A stretch of 64,000 bases of DNA from the NCBI RefSeq assembly GCF_900215335.1, contig NZ_OCMT01000003.1:434001-498000 (forward strand), given 5' to 3'. Origin of the DNA: Pedobacter xixiisoli. Lineage in GTDB: Bacteria > Bacteroidota > Bacteroidia > Sphingobacteriales > Sphingobacteriaceae. The notes below the pieces were generated by a model. The model was not told the origin of the DNA and ran no database searches. It saw nothing but the letters and a program-made list of their open reading frames with translations. The position numbers and the translations under genes are program-made. Below are positions 17,263-26,200 of the stretch, piece by piece; position 1 is the first letter of the stretch; each line of letters begins with the position of its first letter.

Positions 17263-17823
17263 ATGCCGAAAATAGCCATCATATCCGCCAGTGTTAGAAA
17301 AGGACGCAAAAGCCACAGCGTAGCTTTATATTTTCAAAGGTATTTAGCGGAAAAGCAATTAGCAGAAACAGAAATCATCGATTTAGATGCATATAACTTT
17401 CCAATTTTCGAAGAACGTTTACGCTTAATCGAAAACCCAACGGAAGAAATGTTACAATTGGCTAAAACCATTACCGAGGTAGATGGCGTAATTATCGTTA
17501 CTCCAGAATATAATGGCGGCTATCCAGCGAGTTTAAAAAATGTGATAGATTTACTTTATTCCGAATGGAAGCGTAAGCCAATTGCCATTGCCACGGTTTC
17601 AGCAGGTGCTTTTGGCGGTTCTCAAGTAATTACATCATTGCAGTTCAGTCTATGGAAAATAGGTGCATTAACCGTTCCTGCAATGTTTCCAGTGCCTACA
17701 GTTGAAAAAACTTTTAACCAAGATGGTATTCCTGCAGACCAAGAAGCTACCGATAAAAAAGCTGGAGTTTTTGTTAACGAGCTGTTATTCTGGATTAAAG
17801 CTAAGCAGGCTACAGCCTTATAA
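17263..17823 (+). CDS. NADPH-dependent FMN reductase family protein
   Basis: 186 residues with a flavodoxin-like fold. The phosphate-binding loop is SASVRKGRKSHSVA near the N-terminus, and the second flavin-contact motif is TPEYNGGYPASLKN. These are the hallmarks of the NADPH-dependent FMN reductase/azoreductase group, soluble cytosolic enzymes that reduce quinones, chromate or free flavin. It is a single gene: the next element is the tRNA promoter 53 bp downstream. Confidence 0.9.
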   Translation: MPKIAIISASVRKGRKSHSVALYFQRYLAEKQLAETEIIDLDAYNFPIFEERLRLIENPTEEMLQLAKTITEVDGVIIVTPEYNGGYPASLKNVIDLLYSEWKRKPIAIATVSAGAFGGSQVITSLQFSLWKIGALTVPAMFPVPTVEKTFNQDGIPADQEATDKKAGVFVNELLFWIKAKQATAL

Positions 17824-17876
17824 AGTTTATAGTTTAAAAATACATCAAAATAAAATTAATATTTTTTTAAAATCCA

Positions 17877-17907
17877 TTTGTATCAGAAGTAAAAATGTTT
17901 ATCTTTG
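17877..17907 (+). promoter_or_regulatory. Promoter of tRNA-Pro
   Basis: TTTG (17877-17880), 19 bp, TATCTTTG (17900-17907): an exact match to the TTTG-N19-TAnnTTTG consensus. It predicts a start near 17913 and a 5' leader of about 50 nt before the tRNA. Confidence 0.88.
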
Positions 17908-17965
17908 CAACCTCGTTAGGAAGTCCTCGGATTCTCTAACTGAGAGAAAAGAAGATACCAAAGTT

Positions 17966-18039
17966 CGGGATGTAGCGTAGCCCGGTATCGCGCCACATTT
18001 GGGATGTGGAGGTCGTAGGTTCGAATCCTGCCATCCCGA
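17966..18039 (+). tRNA. tRNA-Pro (anticodon TGG)
   Basis: A 74-nt cloverleaf: acceptor stem CGGGATG/CATCCCG, anticodon stem CCACA/TGTGG with loop TTTGGGA (anticodon TGG at 18000-18002), T-arm GTAGG-TTCGAAT-CCTGC and discriminator A. CCA is not encoded, so it must be added after transcription, as is common in this phylum. Confidence 0.96.
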
Positions 18040-18044
18040 CTAAC

Positions 18045-18085
18045 AAAAAGCCCTTTAGATTTTATCTAGAGGGCTTTTTGCATTT
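18045..18085 (+). terminator. Terminator of tRNA-Pro; copy 1 of a 41-bp direct repeat
   Basis: A hairpin AAAAAGCCCT...AGGGCTTTTT ends the tRNA transcript 6 nt after the gene. The complete 41-bp sequence recurs without a mismatch at 19737-19777, beyond the next protein gene. Confidence 0.9.
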
Positions 18086-18474
18086 ATCCATGAGTTTTTT
18101 GTCGTTATAGACCTGGCGTTTATCTCTTGCTTTACGCCTATTCTTATTAACATTGTCTTTGGCCTGAGGTGCAATTCTGTTTACTAGTTTCTATCGTCGA
18201 TGTCTTAAATTGGTTGAAAAATAACTTCAAATGCTTTCTTAAGTTGTAAATAGCATTTGAAGTGGTTGACTTTATTTGATTTAAACAAATATGGAATGTT
18301 TTTATTTATTTTTGCTCGATTTGTCGATAATGAAGATATTTTTTTATAACTGGGTTATGTAAAATATGTTTTATGATTGACGAGTTTGAAATTTTTCATT
18401 TTAATCAGATGTTTTTATATTAAAAAACAATTTTAAGCTTAAGTTTGTTGAGTAAATCTAAATAAACAATTCAC
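18086..18474 (+). other. AT-rich gene-free spacer with an inverted repeat
   Basis: This 389-bp spacer after the tRNA terminator contains no gene. An 11-bp inverted repeat CTTCAAATGCT/AGCATTTGAAG lies at 18225-18262. It presumably also carries the promoter of the secreted protein gene at 18475, but I see no full consensus match. Confidence 0.4.
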
Positions 18475-19728
18475 ATGCTTAAAATTAGCCTTTCACGGTC
18501 CTTGGCGGCCTTATTATGTCTTGTAGCTTCGCTCGGCATACAAAAAACAAATGCTCAGCTTGTAGCTGGAGACATCCTTTTTACAGGTCTAGATTCTCAG
18601 CCAGGAATCGCCGCCACTGGCCCTCGATTTGACAGAGTTTCATTTATAGCGATGAGAGAAATTCCCGCAAATACAGTCATCTATTTTACTGATAGAGGCT
18701 ATAAGGCAGGGACCTGGTTCCCAGCTAATGCCAATACTGAAGGTTCGGTAAAATTTACTGTTACTACTAAAATTAATCCGAAAGATGAGGTGCTGCTAAT
18801 TTTGACACCTGCTTTTTATGATGCACTTGTAGCTGGTGCGAGTGTTGGAACGGTGCAGCAAGAAGTATCTCGTCTGTCGCTCGGCAATAGTGGCGATCAG
18901 CTTTTCGCTTATCATAGTAGTAATGGGCAACCAAATGGCCCAGGTGCAGTGCTAATTGCAGGACTACATTGGAATTATACATCGGTAACCAACGATGCGG
19001 GTTGGGACAACCTAACTACTGGAAGTAATCCGATGCTAAGTACAGTCAATTCAGATATCCCACCTGGGTTAGTCGGTGGACAAAGTGCCTTCTGGATAGG
19101 GACTACAGCTTCAGCATCAACCGAATCAGGATCTTTCAATGGAGCTGGCAAGCCTTATGGCAGCTTGGCACAGATAAGAGTTGCAGTTCTTAATAGAAGC
19201 AATTGGACAAGATATGATTTTGGCAATGGCAGCGCAAACGCAACGGTGCCTACCAACCATTTTTTTGATGCGTTGCCCGTAACCTTAACCGATTTTTCTG
19301 CTACACTTAAAAATGGTATACTTAAGGCAACGTGGAAAACGCAATCTGAAATCAGTAACAGTCATTTCATAGTGCAGAGCTCAACAGATGGAAATACATG
19401 GAAAGATATTGCGACTAAAAATGCAGTGCCTAATGCAACGAGCGGCGCTAGCTACGAGTTGGAAGCCTCAATCGAAACAATGAGCTTAGCGGGCTTTGGA
19501 CTACTGGGCTTGCTTTTGTTGCCACTAACAAAAAAACGTTATCGTATAATGGCATTACTATTATTTGCTAGTTGGTTTGTTTCCTCATGTGCAAAAGAAA
19601 ATGCTGATGAAGATGGATTCTTCGATAATAAACCTAAATCCCATAGAAATATTTATATACGGCTGGCCCAAGTGGACCTTAATGGAACTATAACTTATAG
19701 TAACGTCGTTAATCTAAAGATTGATTAG
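18475..19728 (+). CDS. Secreted surface protein with an FnIII-like domain split by a membrane hairpin
   Basis: 417 residues. A signal peptide ends TNAQ. Residues about 25-255 resemble the secreted GDI-x-FTG / YFTDRG domain found in many Bacteroidota surface proteins. From LPVTLTDFSATL (about 268) the protein follows the FnIII-like C-terminal domain usual in exported proteins of this phylum, up to KDIATKN. Then comes an insertion of about 60 residues: a hydrophobic segment SLAGFGLLGLLLLPL, a basic KKRYR, a second hydrophobic run, and SSC followed by acidic residues. After it the fold resumes with IRLAQVDLNGTITYSNVV, its usual last strands. The motif-helix-basic order recalls PEP-CTERM-type sorting tails, but here it is internal. 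Function is unknown. The gene lies exactly between the two copies of the tRNA terminator. Confidence 0.75.
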   Translation: MLKISLSRSLAALLCLVASLGIQKTNAQLVAGDILFTGLDSQPGIAATGPRFDRVSFIAMREIPANTVIYFTDRGYKAGTWFPANANTEGSVKFTVTTKINPKDEVLLILTPAFYDALVAGASVGTVQQEVSRLSLGNSGDQLFAYHSSNGQPNGPGAVLIAGLHWNYTSVTNDAGWDNLTTGSNPMLSTVNSDIPPGLVGGQSAFWIGTTASASTESGSFNGAGKPYGSLAQIRVAVLNRSNWTRYDFGNGSANATVPTNHFFDALPVTLTDFSATLKNGILKATWKTQSEISNSHFIVQSSTDGNTWKDIATKNAVPNATSGASYELEASIETMSLAGFGLLGLLLLPLTKKRYRIMALLLFASWFVSSCAKENADEDGFFDNKPKSHRNIYIRLAQVDLNGTITYSNVVNLKID

Positions 19729-19736
19729 GATATAAA

Positions 19737-19777
19737 AAAAAGCCCTTTAGATTTTATCTAGAGGGCTTTTTGCATTT
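19737..19777 (+). repeat. 41-bp direct repeat, copy 2 (terminator hairpin)
   Basis: This copy is identical to 18045-18085, the terminator of tRNA-Pro, and starts 8 bp after the stop of the secreted protein gene, so it can terminate that gene. The IS element begins two bases beyond its end. Confidence 0.9.
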
Positions 19778-19816
19778 TTGTGCAGTCTTACAAAAGGTTG
19801 ACCAAATCTTAACAAT

Positions 19817-20221
19817 ATGGTCAATAATAATTTAAACAAACTTCAATGTTCACGCCGGAGTTACAGTGAGAGTTTCAAGCGGTTAGTGGTAGAGGAATAC
19901 GAGAGCGGTCATTTGAATAAAGACCAGCTACAACGTAAATACGATATCCGCGGGAACCAGTGCATCCAGAATTGGTTGCGGAAATATAGTAAATTAGCCT
20001 ATCCAATATATAAAAGCATTGGCAGGCCTATGAAAGACCAAGATCAACAGCGACTCAAGGAGCTCGAGTCCGAGCTAAAGGAAGAGAACAAGGCATTGGA
20101 GAAGCGGTTGAGGGAAGCAGAACATCAGCTTTCGATGTACAAGAAATTTGTTGAGATCGCCGAGCGGGAACTGAACATCGAGATCCTAAAAAAGTCTGGC
20201 TCCAAGCAGTTCAAGAAATAG
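19817..20221 (+). CDS. IS3-family transposase OrfA
   Basis: 134 residues. An N-terminal helix-turn-helix (about 14-60, YSESFKRLVVEEYESG onward) binds the terminal repeats. A Leu/Glu-rich coiled coil (about 75-115) serves for multimerisation. In this family OrfA alone regulates, and a -1 ribosomal slip at AAAAAAG (20188-20194) makes the OrfAB transposase. The slippery heptamer is intact here, 25 nt before the OrfA stop. Confidence 0.9.
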   Translation: MVNNNLNKLQCSRRSYSESFKRLVVEEYESGHLNKDQLQRKYDIRGNQCIQNWLRKYSKLAYPIYKSIGRPMKDQDQQRLKELESELKEENKALEKRLREAEHQLSMYKKFVEIAERELNIEILKKSGSKQFKK

Positions 20222-21097
20222 CACTTCTGTCCACTAAGAACACTATTAGTAAGTTGTGCAAGCTGTTTGGTTACACGAGGCTTTTTATATAAGGCAAGAT
20301 GCAATAGCTCAAGAAAGACGGTTGCTGAGCAGGAGATCAGAGAGATGGTCTTGAACATCCGGCATAAGCTACCGCGGACCTGAGTCCGTAAGCTGCATGT
20401 GATGCTAAGGGAAAGCATGTCCCACAAGAACATTACGGTTGGACGCGACAAACTTTTTGGGATATTAAGATCACAGCATCTGCTGGTCCAACGTAAAAGC
20501 AAGTATACCAGAACAACCGATTCGAAGCGTTGGATGAGGAAATACCCCAACCTAACAAAGGGGCTGGAACTTACCAGGCCTGAGCAGCTATGGGTTTCAG
20601 ATATAACCTATCTACAAACAGTTGGGGGAAATGAATATCTGCATCTGGTTACCGACTCAGGCTCTAAGTTAATAATGGGCTATGAAGTCTGTGGAGATAT
20701 GAAGTCTGCATCTACGAAAAAGGCGTTGGAGATGGCCATAGGCAAGAGGGAGTATAAACATAAGCTCATCCAACATTCCGACAGGGGGGTACAATATTGC
20801 AGCTACGATTATATCAGGCTTTTATCGAAAAACCACATCAAAATCAGTATGACTGAAAATGGTGATCCATATGAAAATGCAGTCGCAGAAAGGGTCAATG
20901 GAATTTTAAAGGACGAATTTGGATTGGACGGAGTCTTTCAGGGGAAAGATCAATTATATGAACAAGTGCATCAGGCGATCGAATTATACAACCAGATGAG
21001 ATTACATTCCTCGATAAATATGTTAACGCCAAGGCAAGCGCACTCAAAGCCCAAAATATTTGTGAAAAGGTGGACGAAAAAAGAACCATCAAAATAG
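20195..21097 (+). pseudogene. IS3-family transposase OrfB, broken
   Basis: After the slip the -1 frame reads VWLQAVQEIALLSTKN and on to LCKLFGYTR, then hits a stop. The family sequence continues in the OrfA frame (YKARCNSSRKT), so a frameshift lies near 20280-20290. A second lesion is TGA at 20381-20383, in the PRT-x-VRKL stretch where the family normally has Gly, which a single G-to-T change would explain. Beyond it the catalytic core is intact: VSDITYL, QHSDRG and NAVAERVNG give a D-D-35-E triad. The intact remainder could be translated from the ATG at 20399 (232 residues), but it lacks the N-terminal part of OrfB. Confidence 0.85.
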
Positions 21098-21293
21098 ATT
21101 TTAATGGTTCTTTTAATTTTATAATTTAGTAAAACAAATAGTCGACTTTTCCAAGGACTAGACACCGTGAGCTTTGCATAATTTCTAGTACGAACGGAGG
21201 TTGCTATTTTCCAGGATACACAAATAAACACTTAATTTTCATAAAGTTATTGAAAGTGGAAATCAATCTTTAAAAAGGAATTCATCAAACAGG

Positions 21294-21324
21294 TTTTTAT
21301 TTGTTACAAAAAAGATTAGTTTTG
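21294..21324 (+). promoter_or_regulatory. Promoter of the ECF sigma gene
   Basis: TAGTTTTG (21317-21324) fits TAnnTTTG, and TTTT at 21294-21297 lies 19 bp upstream as a one-mismatch -33 element. It predicts a start near 21330, so translation cannot begin at the frame's opening at 21301. Confidence 0.55.
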
Positions 21325-21414
21325 CTTCACGCCCTTCTAACCAAACAAAAAAATACAATTGTCTTCAGTGACTATGAAATCTCATTATTTAAAAAAAGGA
21401 TTCTTTCTTTCATA

Positions 21415-21984
21415 ATGGAAAATAGAGATATTATTCTTGGTCTTAAAGCTGGCGATAATGATGCGTATAAAGTTTTATATGACCAACATTATAGTGCACT
21501 TTGCTTATATGCGTATAAAGTTACAGGGAACTCCTATACTGCTCGCTCCGTAGTTAATGATGTGATTTTTTCGATTTGGAAAAATCGTTCAGAAGTGCAG
21601 ATTCAAAATCTGAGAAGTTATCTATTAACAGCCGTACGAAACCGTTGTTTCAATAGTTTAATGGCAGAAAAAAGGCGGGGCTATATCCATGCTGAACTTC
21701 CTGAAGACAATTCTTTTCAAAATGAAGAAATGTCTTATGATAAAGAATCTACCCCGATGGATTATTTACTCGCCAAAGAATTAGACACTAAAATTTTACG
21801 TAGTATTGATAAGATGCCTCAACAAACCCGTGAGATATTCTTGTTAAGTCGATACGCTGATTTAAAGTATCACGAAATAGCAGATAGATTAGCTATTTCA
21901 GTAGATGTAGTCAAATATCATATCAAACAAGCGCTTTTTAGGCTGCGAGAAGACCTTCAAGATTATTTTTTCAAAAAAAAATAA
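21415..21984 (+). CDS. ECF-type RNA polymerase sigma factor (Bacteroidota FecI/RpoE-like)
   Basis: 189 residues from the ATG at 21415; the upstream extension to 21301 lies over the promoter and does not look like sigma factor. Sigma region 2 spans about 20-90 (YDQHYSALCLYAYKVTG, IWKNRS), and region 4 about 130-180 (MPQQTREIFLLSRYADLKYHEIADRL type HTH, in two parts: MPQQTREIFLLSRYADL and YHEIADRLAISVDVVKYHI). Its partner anti-sigma gene starts 75 bp later and the STN-bearing SusC follows, the standard signal chain: glycan at SusC, FecR, sigma, transcription of the locus. It should control the N-glycan genes downstream. Confidence 0.95.
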   Translation: MENRDIILGLKAGDNDAYKVLYDQHYSALCLYAYKVTGNSYTARSVVNDVIFSIWKNRSEVQIQNLRSYLLTAVRNRCFNSLMAEKRRGYIHAELPEDNSFQNEEMSYDKESTPMDYLLAKELDTKILRSIDKMPQQTREIFLLSRYADLKYHEIADRLAISVDVVKYHIKQALFRLREDLQDYFFKKK

Positions 21985-22059
21985 CATTAAGTTTACCCTA
22001 AGTTCTTTTTGAATTGTCTTTTAATTGTCAGCACCTCCCAAAGGGACGACAAAACTTAA

Positions 22060-23037
22060 ATGGAAGATAGATCAAAAGAATATTGGTTGGAGCTAATTTA
22101 TGATGCTCTCACTGGAAATATAACTAAAGATGATGCTGATCAATTGGCGGCATGGTCTATGCAATCGGTTGAACACAAAGTTTTTTATGAGGAAGCTGTT
22201 GCTTTTTTTGAGATGATGGAATTTGGTCAGCAGTTGAGTGATCATGAAATAGAAGCAGCATACAAAGAGTTCTTGGATAAGAAGGAAGTAAAATCTGTGC
22301 CTTTGTATAAACGTATACTTCCTCATATCTCTGTTGCCGCTGCGCTTTTGCTCGCATTTTTTATTGGTCTTTATGTGTCTGAACTTAAAAGCAATACGGT
22401 TGTTGAAACCGTTTTCGCTGTCGATAAAGGCTCAAAATCAAAAACTATTTTACCTGACGGTACAGAGGTATGGCTTAACTCGGCAACAAAGCTTATTGTT
22501 AATCGAAATTTCGGTAAAAAAGATAGGAGGATTAAATTAGAGGGGGAAGCTTTTTTTGATGTAGCCCATGATAATGAGAAGCCTTTTATTGTCGAAACAT
22601 CTGCTCTAGATGTAAAGGTACATGGTACGTCTTTTAACCTATCTTGTTATCCCAAAGAAGAGACTCGGGTAGCCTTGTTTAAAGGTTCTGTAGAATTGCT
22701 TTCCGTTAATGGTAAGTCGGTGATGATGAAGCCCGATGATGTAATTGCTTACAGGGCGGAAACAGGCAAATTTCGTGTGATGAATGAAACTTTAGAAAAG
22801 GAATATGCTTGGAGAGATTCGAAAATTATTTTTAGAAACGAAAAATTTGAACAGATAGCTTCTCGTCTTGAGCGACTGTTTGATGTAGATATATCAGTAA
22901 TGAATAAAGATATTATGAGTAAGAAATTCACAGGGGATTTTGTTCAAAATGAGCCTCTTCCAGAAATTCTTGGGATTATGTCTAAAGTAGGAGGATTCTC
23001 CTTTAAGATAAAGGGGCGTCAAATAGTAATTTATTAA
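22060..23037 (+). CDS. FecR-family anti-sigma factor
   Basis: 325 residues. A cytosolic N-terminal part (1-85) is followed by one membrane helix (about 89-108, ISVAAALLLAFFIGLYV), then the periplasmic FecR domain (about 120-235, with ILPDGTEVWLNSATKL and LEGEAFFDVAHD) and a DUF4974 C-terminal domain (about 255-325). FecR proteins hold the ECF sigma at the membrane and receive the signal from the STN domain of the transporter, encoded 188 bp downstream. All three partners are present and in the usual order. Confidence 0.95.
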   Translation: MEDRSKEYWLELIYDALTGNITKDDADQLAAWSMQSVEHKVFYEEAVAFFEMMEFGQQLSDHEIEAAYKEFLDKKEVKSVPLYKRILPHISVAAALLLAFFIGLYVSELKSNTVVETVFAVDKGSKSKTILPDGTEVWLNSATKLIVNRNFGKKDRRIKLEGEAFFDVAHDNEKPFIVETSALDVKVHGTSFNLSCYPKEETRVALFKGSVELLSVNGKSVMMKPDDVIAYRAETGKFRVMNETLEKEYAWRDSKIIFRNEKFEQIASRLERLFDVDISVMNKDIMSKKFTGDFVQNEPLPEILGIMSKVGGFSFKIKGRQIVIY

Positions 23038-23142
23038 TGTACAAAGGTTTCTTTAGCGAAACAAAAATTCTAACCATAAATTGTAAACCATTAAAAACCT
23101 GATTATGAATAGAGAAAAGACCTAAAGATAAGATCAAAAAAA

Positions 23143-23176
23143 AGAATCGGAGGATATTCGCAGTATCCCCGATTCT
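23143..23176 (+). other. Leader hairpin before the N-glycan susC
   Basis: Arms AGAATCGG and CCGATTCT, then GGATA/TATCC with one bulged A, enclose a 7-nt loop. It lies 48 bp before the susC start. Without a T-run it may be a leader control element rather than a terminator; either is inference. Confidence 0.5.
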
Positions 23177-23224
23177 AAAATTTAGAATAAACTTAATTCG
23201 TCTAAACTTCAATTATTTCGCATA

Positions 23225-26200
23225 ATGTACAAAAAAATACACTGTGATGGATATTTATTGCCAAAAAAATGTCGCCACGGTATTATCAAGACAATGAAAG
23301 TAACTGTACTTTTGATGTTTGCCCAAGTGTTTGCGGCCGTAGCATCGGTATATTCGCAAGACGCCCGTGTGTCGCTGAATATCAACAATCAACCCCTTTC
23401 AACAGTAATATCAACTATCAAAGAGCAAACTTCCTACTCTTTTTTCTTCGATGCCGAAGAAGTTGATGTCACGAGAAAAATAAGTATCTCTGGGAAAGAT
23501 ATCAAAGTTAAGGATGCACTAGAAAAGGTGCTAAAACCTGTAGGACTTGAAACAAGAATGAGCGGTAATCACATCCTGATTATTAAAAAAGAAGCTCCAG
23601 CTCAGCAAAAAGAGGTGAGAGGAGTGGTTAAGGATGATAAGGGATTGCCTATAGGTGGTGCTTCTGTAGCTGTAAAAGGTACTAGTGGAGGAGCCCTAAC
23701 AGATGCCAATGGAAATTTTCGCTTATTAGTTCCTTCTGCTAATTCAGTTTTAGTGATTTCATATATAGGTATGAAGACTTTGGAAATGCCTGTAGGAACA
23801 GAAACTGTTTTGAACATTACGCTTCAAAGTTCTGAAATTGTAATGCAGGAAGTGGTTGTAACCGCTTTAGGTATTAAGAAAGAGGCAAGGTCACTTTCTT
23901 ACCATGTGCAACAACTGAGCGCAAATGAGGTTAACAGGGTTTCTGATGCTAACTTCGTTAACAACCTGAATGGTAAAGTTGCCGGTGTCACCATCAACAG
24001 TTCTTCATCTGGTGTTGGTGGTTCATCTCGTGTGATTATGAGGGGGGTGAAATCTATTTCCGGTAATAACAATGCGCTTTACGTGATCGATGGTGTACCA
24101 ATGCCTAATTTATCAACCACGCAACCTGAAGGAGTGTTTGCTGGAGCAGGACAGACTGGAGATGGTATTTCCAATATCAACCCAGAAGATATCGAAAGTA
24201 TCTCTGTATTAAGTGGTCCTTCTGCTGCTGCATTATATGGTAGCTCTGCTGCTAATGGTGTTGTTTTGGTTACCACTAAAAAGGGTGTTCAGGGAAAATT
24301 GTCACTTAATCTTTCAAATAGTACTACTTTTTCTAGTCCATTGATTTTACCTGAATTTCAGAATACCTATGGACAAACGGAGCAGGGCAGTTACTACAGT
24401 TGGGGCGATAAACTCGCTACACCTTCGAGCTATAATCCATCAGATTTTTTCCAGACTGGATCGAACGTTACCAATTCAGTTAGTTTGTCTACTGGAACTG
24501 CTCAAAATCAGACCTATTTTTCTGCAGGTACGGTAAATGCCCAAGGAATTATTCATAATAACGACTATACCAGGTTAAATTTCTCTGTTCGCAATACTTC
24601 AAAATTTCTTGATGATAAGATGACCATGGATCTTGGTTTTATGACCAGTAATGTGAAAGAACAGAACATGATTTCACAAGGTCTGTATTTCAATCCATTG
24701 GTTGCTATCTATCTTTTCCCTGCAGGTGATGATTTTGCGAAAGTAAAAAGCTTTGAACGTTACAATGCTTCGAGAAACTTTCAGACACAATTTTGGCCCT
24801 ATGGTGACCAAGGTTTATCTATGCAAAACCCATACTGGGTGACCGAACGTAATTTGTTTATGAATGATAAAGGCCGTTACATGGCTAATGGGTCTGTTAA
24901 GTATGAGTTTGCTAATTGGATCAATTTAAGTGCTCGTGCTAAGATAGATAAGAGCAATGATCGTTTTGAAAAGAAATACTATGCTTCGACCAATACTTTG
25001 TTTGCGTCAGACAATGGTTATTATTCATTAAACGGAACTAGCACCCGTCAAGTATATGGAGAGGCGTTATTAAATATTAATAAAAATTTTAACGATAATA
25101 TGTTTGGCCTGACAGCCAATATAGGTGCCAGTATAGAGGATGTTAAGCATGTTCAGGATATGTTTGGCGGAAGATTACACGGTGTAGCTAACTTATTTAC
25201 ATCCGCAAACGTGAATAGGACTACGTCAGAGTATGGCCAGTCAGGATTTCGTAGACAAAAAAACGCTGTATTTGCGAGTTCGCAATTAGGTTATAAAAGC
25301 ATGGCCTACTTAGATGTAACCGCTCGTAATGATTGGGCTTCTACACTGGCTGGCTCAGATGTTAACTCATTTTTCTATCCAACGGTAGGTCTTTCGGGTA
25401 TCATGACAGATATTTTTCCAATTAAGAGCAATGCCTTGTCTTACTTGAAGTTAAGGGTTTCTTATTCTGAAGTTGGAAATGAGCCTAATGTATTCTTAAC
25501 TATACCTACTTACTTGTTGAGTGGTAGGTTGCCAAACACTAGAACGAGAATGCCTAATACAGATTTGGTACCAGAGCGAACAAAATCATGGGAAGCTGGA
25601 GCCAACTTGATGTTGTTTAAGAGTAAGCTGAAATTAGATGCTACGGTTTATAAATCAAGTACCTATAATCAGTTCTTTGAGCCAACTTTATCATCTTCAT
25701 CAGGCTTCACCAGTGTAATTGTAAACGCTGGACAAGTTGACAATAAAGGTATTGAGGTTTCTGCCCGTTACAGCGACAAGTTTGGTAAATTAAACTGGAC
25801 TACAGGTGTAACTTACTCCCTTAACAGGAATAAAATCATTGCATTGTTACCAGGTTGGGTAAATCCATTAACTCAGGAGGTAATTAGCTTATCTGAGGTA
25901 AATAAGGGTGGAACGGCAAGTTACAGGATGATATTGAAAGAAGGCGGTACAATGGGTGATATCTATGTAAATACCTTGAGAACGGATGAGCATGGAGCGA
26001 TTTATGTACATCCTTCAGACCAAGTGGTGGTAGCCGACGCAAATAATTTTGTGCGTGCTGGAAATACTAACCCTAAGTACAATCTAGCTTGGAACAATAG
26101 TTTCGATTGGAATGGTCTCTCTCTGGGATTTTTATTTACTGGCCGTGTAGGTGGTATTGTAGTTTCAAATACACAGGCGGTATTAGATGCTTTTGGTGCT

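Larger units (their letters stand above)
19779..21164 (+). mobile_element. IS3-family insertion sequence, decayed
   Basis: 1,386 bp with imperfect terminal inverted repeats: left TGTGCAGTCTTACAAAAG, right (reverse strand) TGTCTAGTCCTTGGAAAAG, both extending to a GAC. It carries orfA, an A6G slippery site (20188-20194) and orfB in the -1 frame, the standard IS3 layout. The flanks (TTT before, CCG after) do not form a target duplication. A frameshift and a stop codon in orfB suggest it can no longer move by itself. Confidence 0.85.

Noticed and set aside
18045..19777. The 41-bp repeats as attachment sites of a phage or integrative element
   Set aside because: No integrase, excisionase or phage gene lies between or beside them, so only the duplication itself is reported.
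19775..21168. Target-site duplication of the IS3 element
   Set aside because: TTT on the left and CCG on the right do not match, so no duplication is claimed.
21301..21414. N-terminal extension of the ECF sigma factor
   Set aside because: The extension covers a good -7 element (21317-21324) and does not resemble sigma factor sequence.
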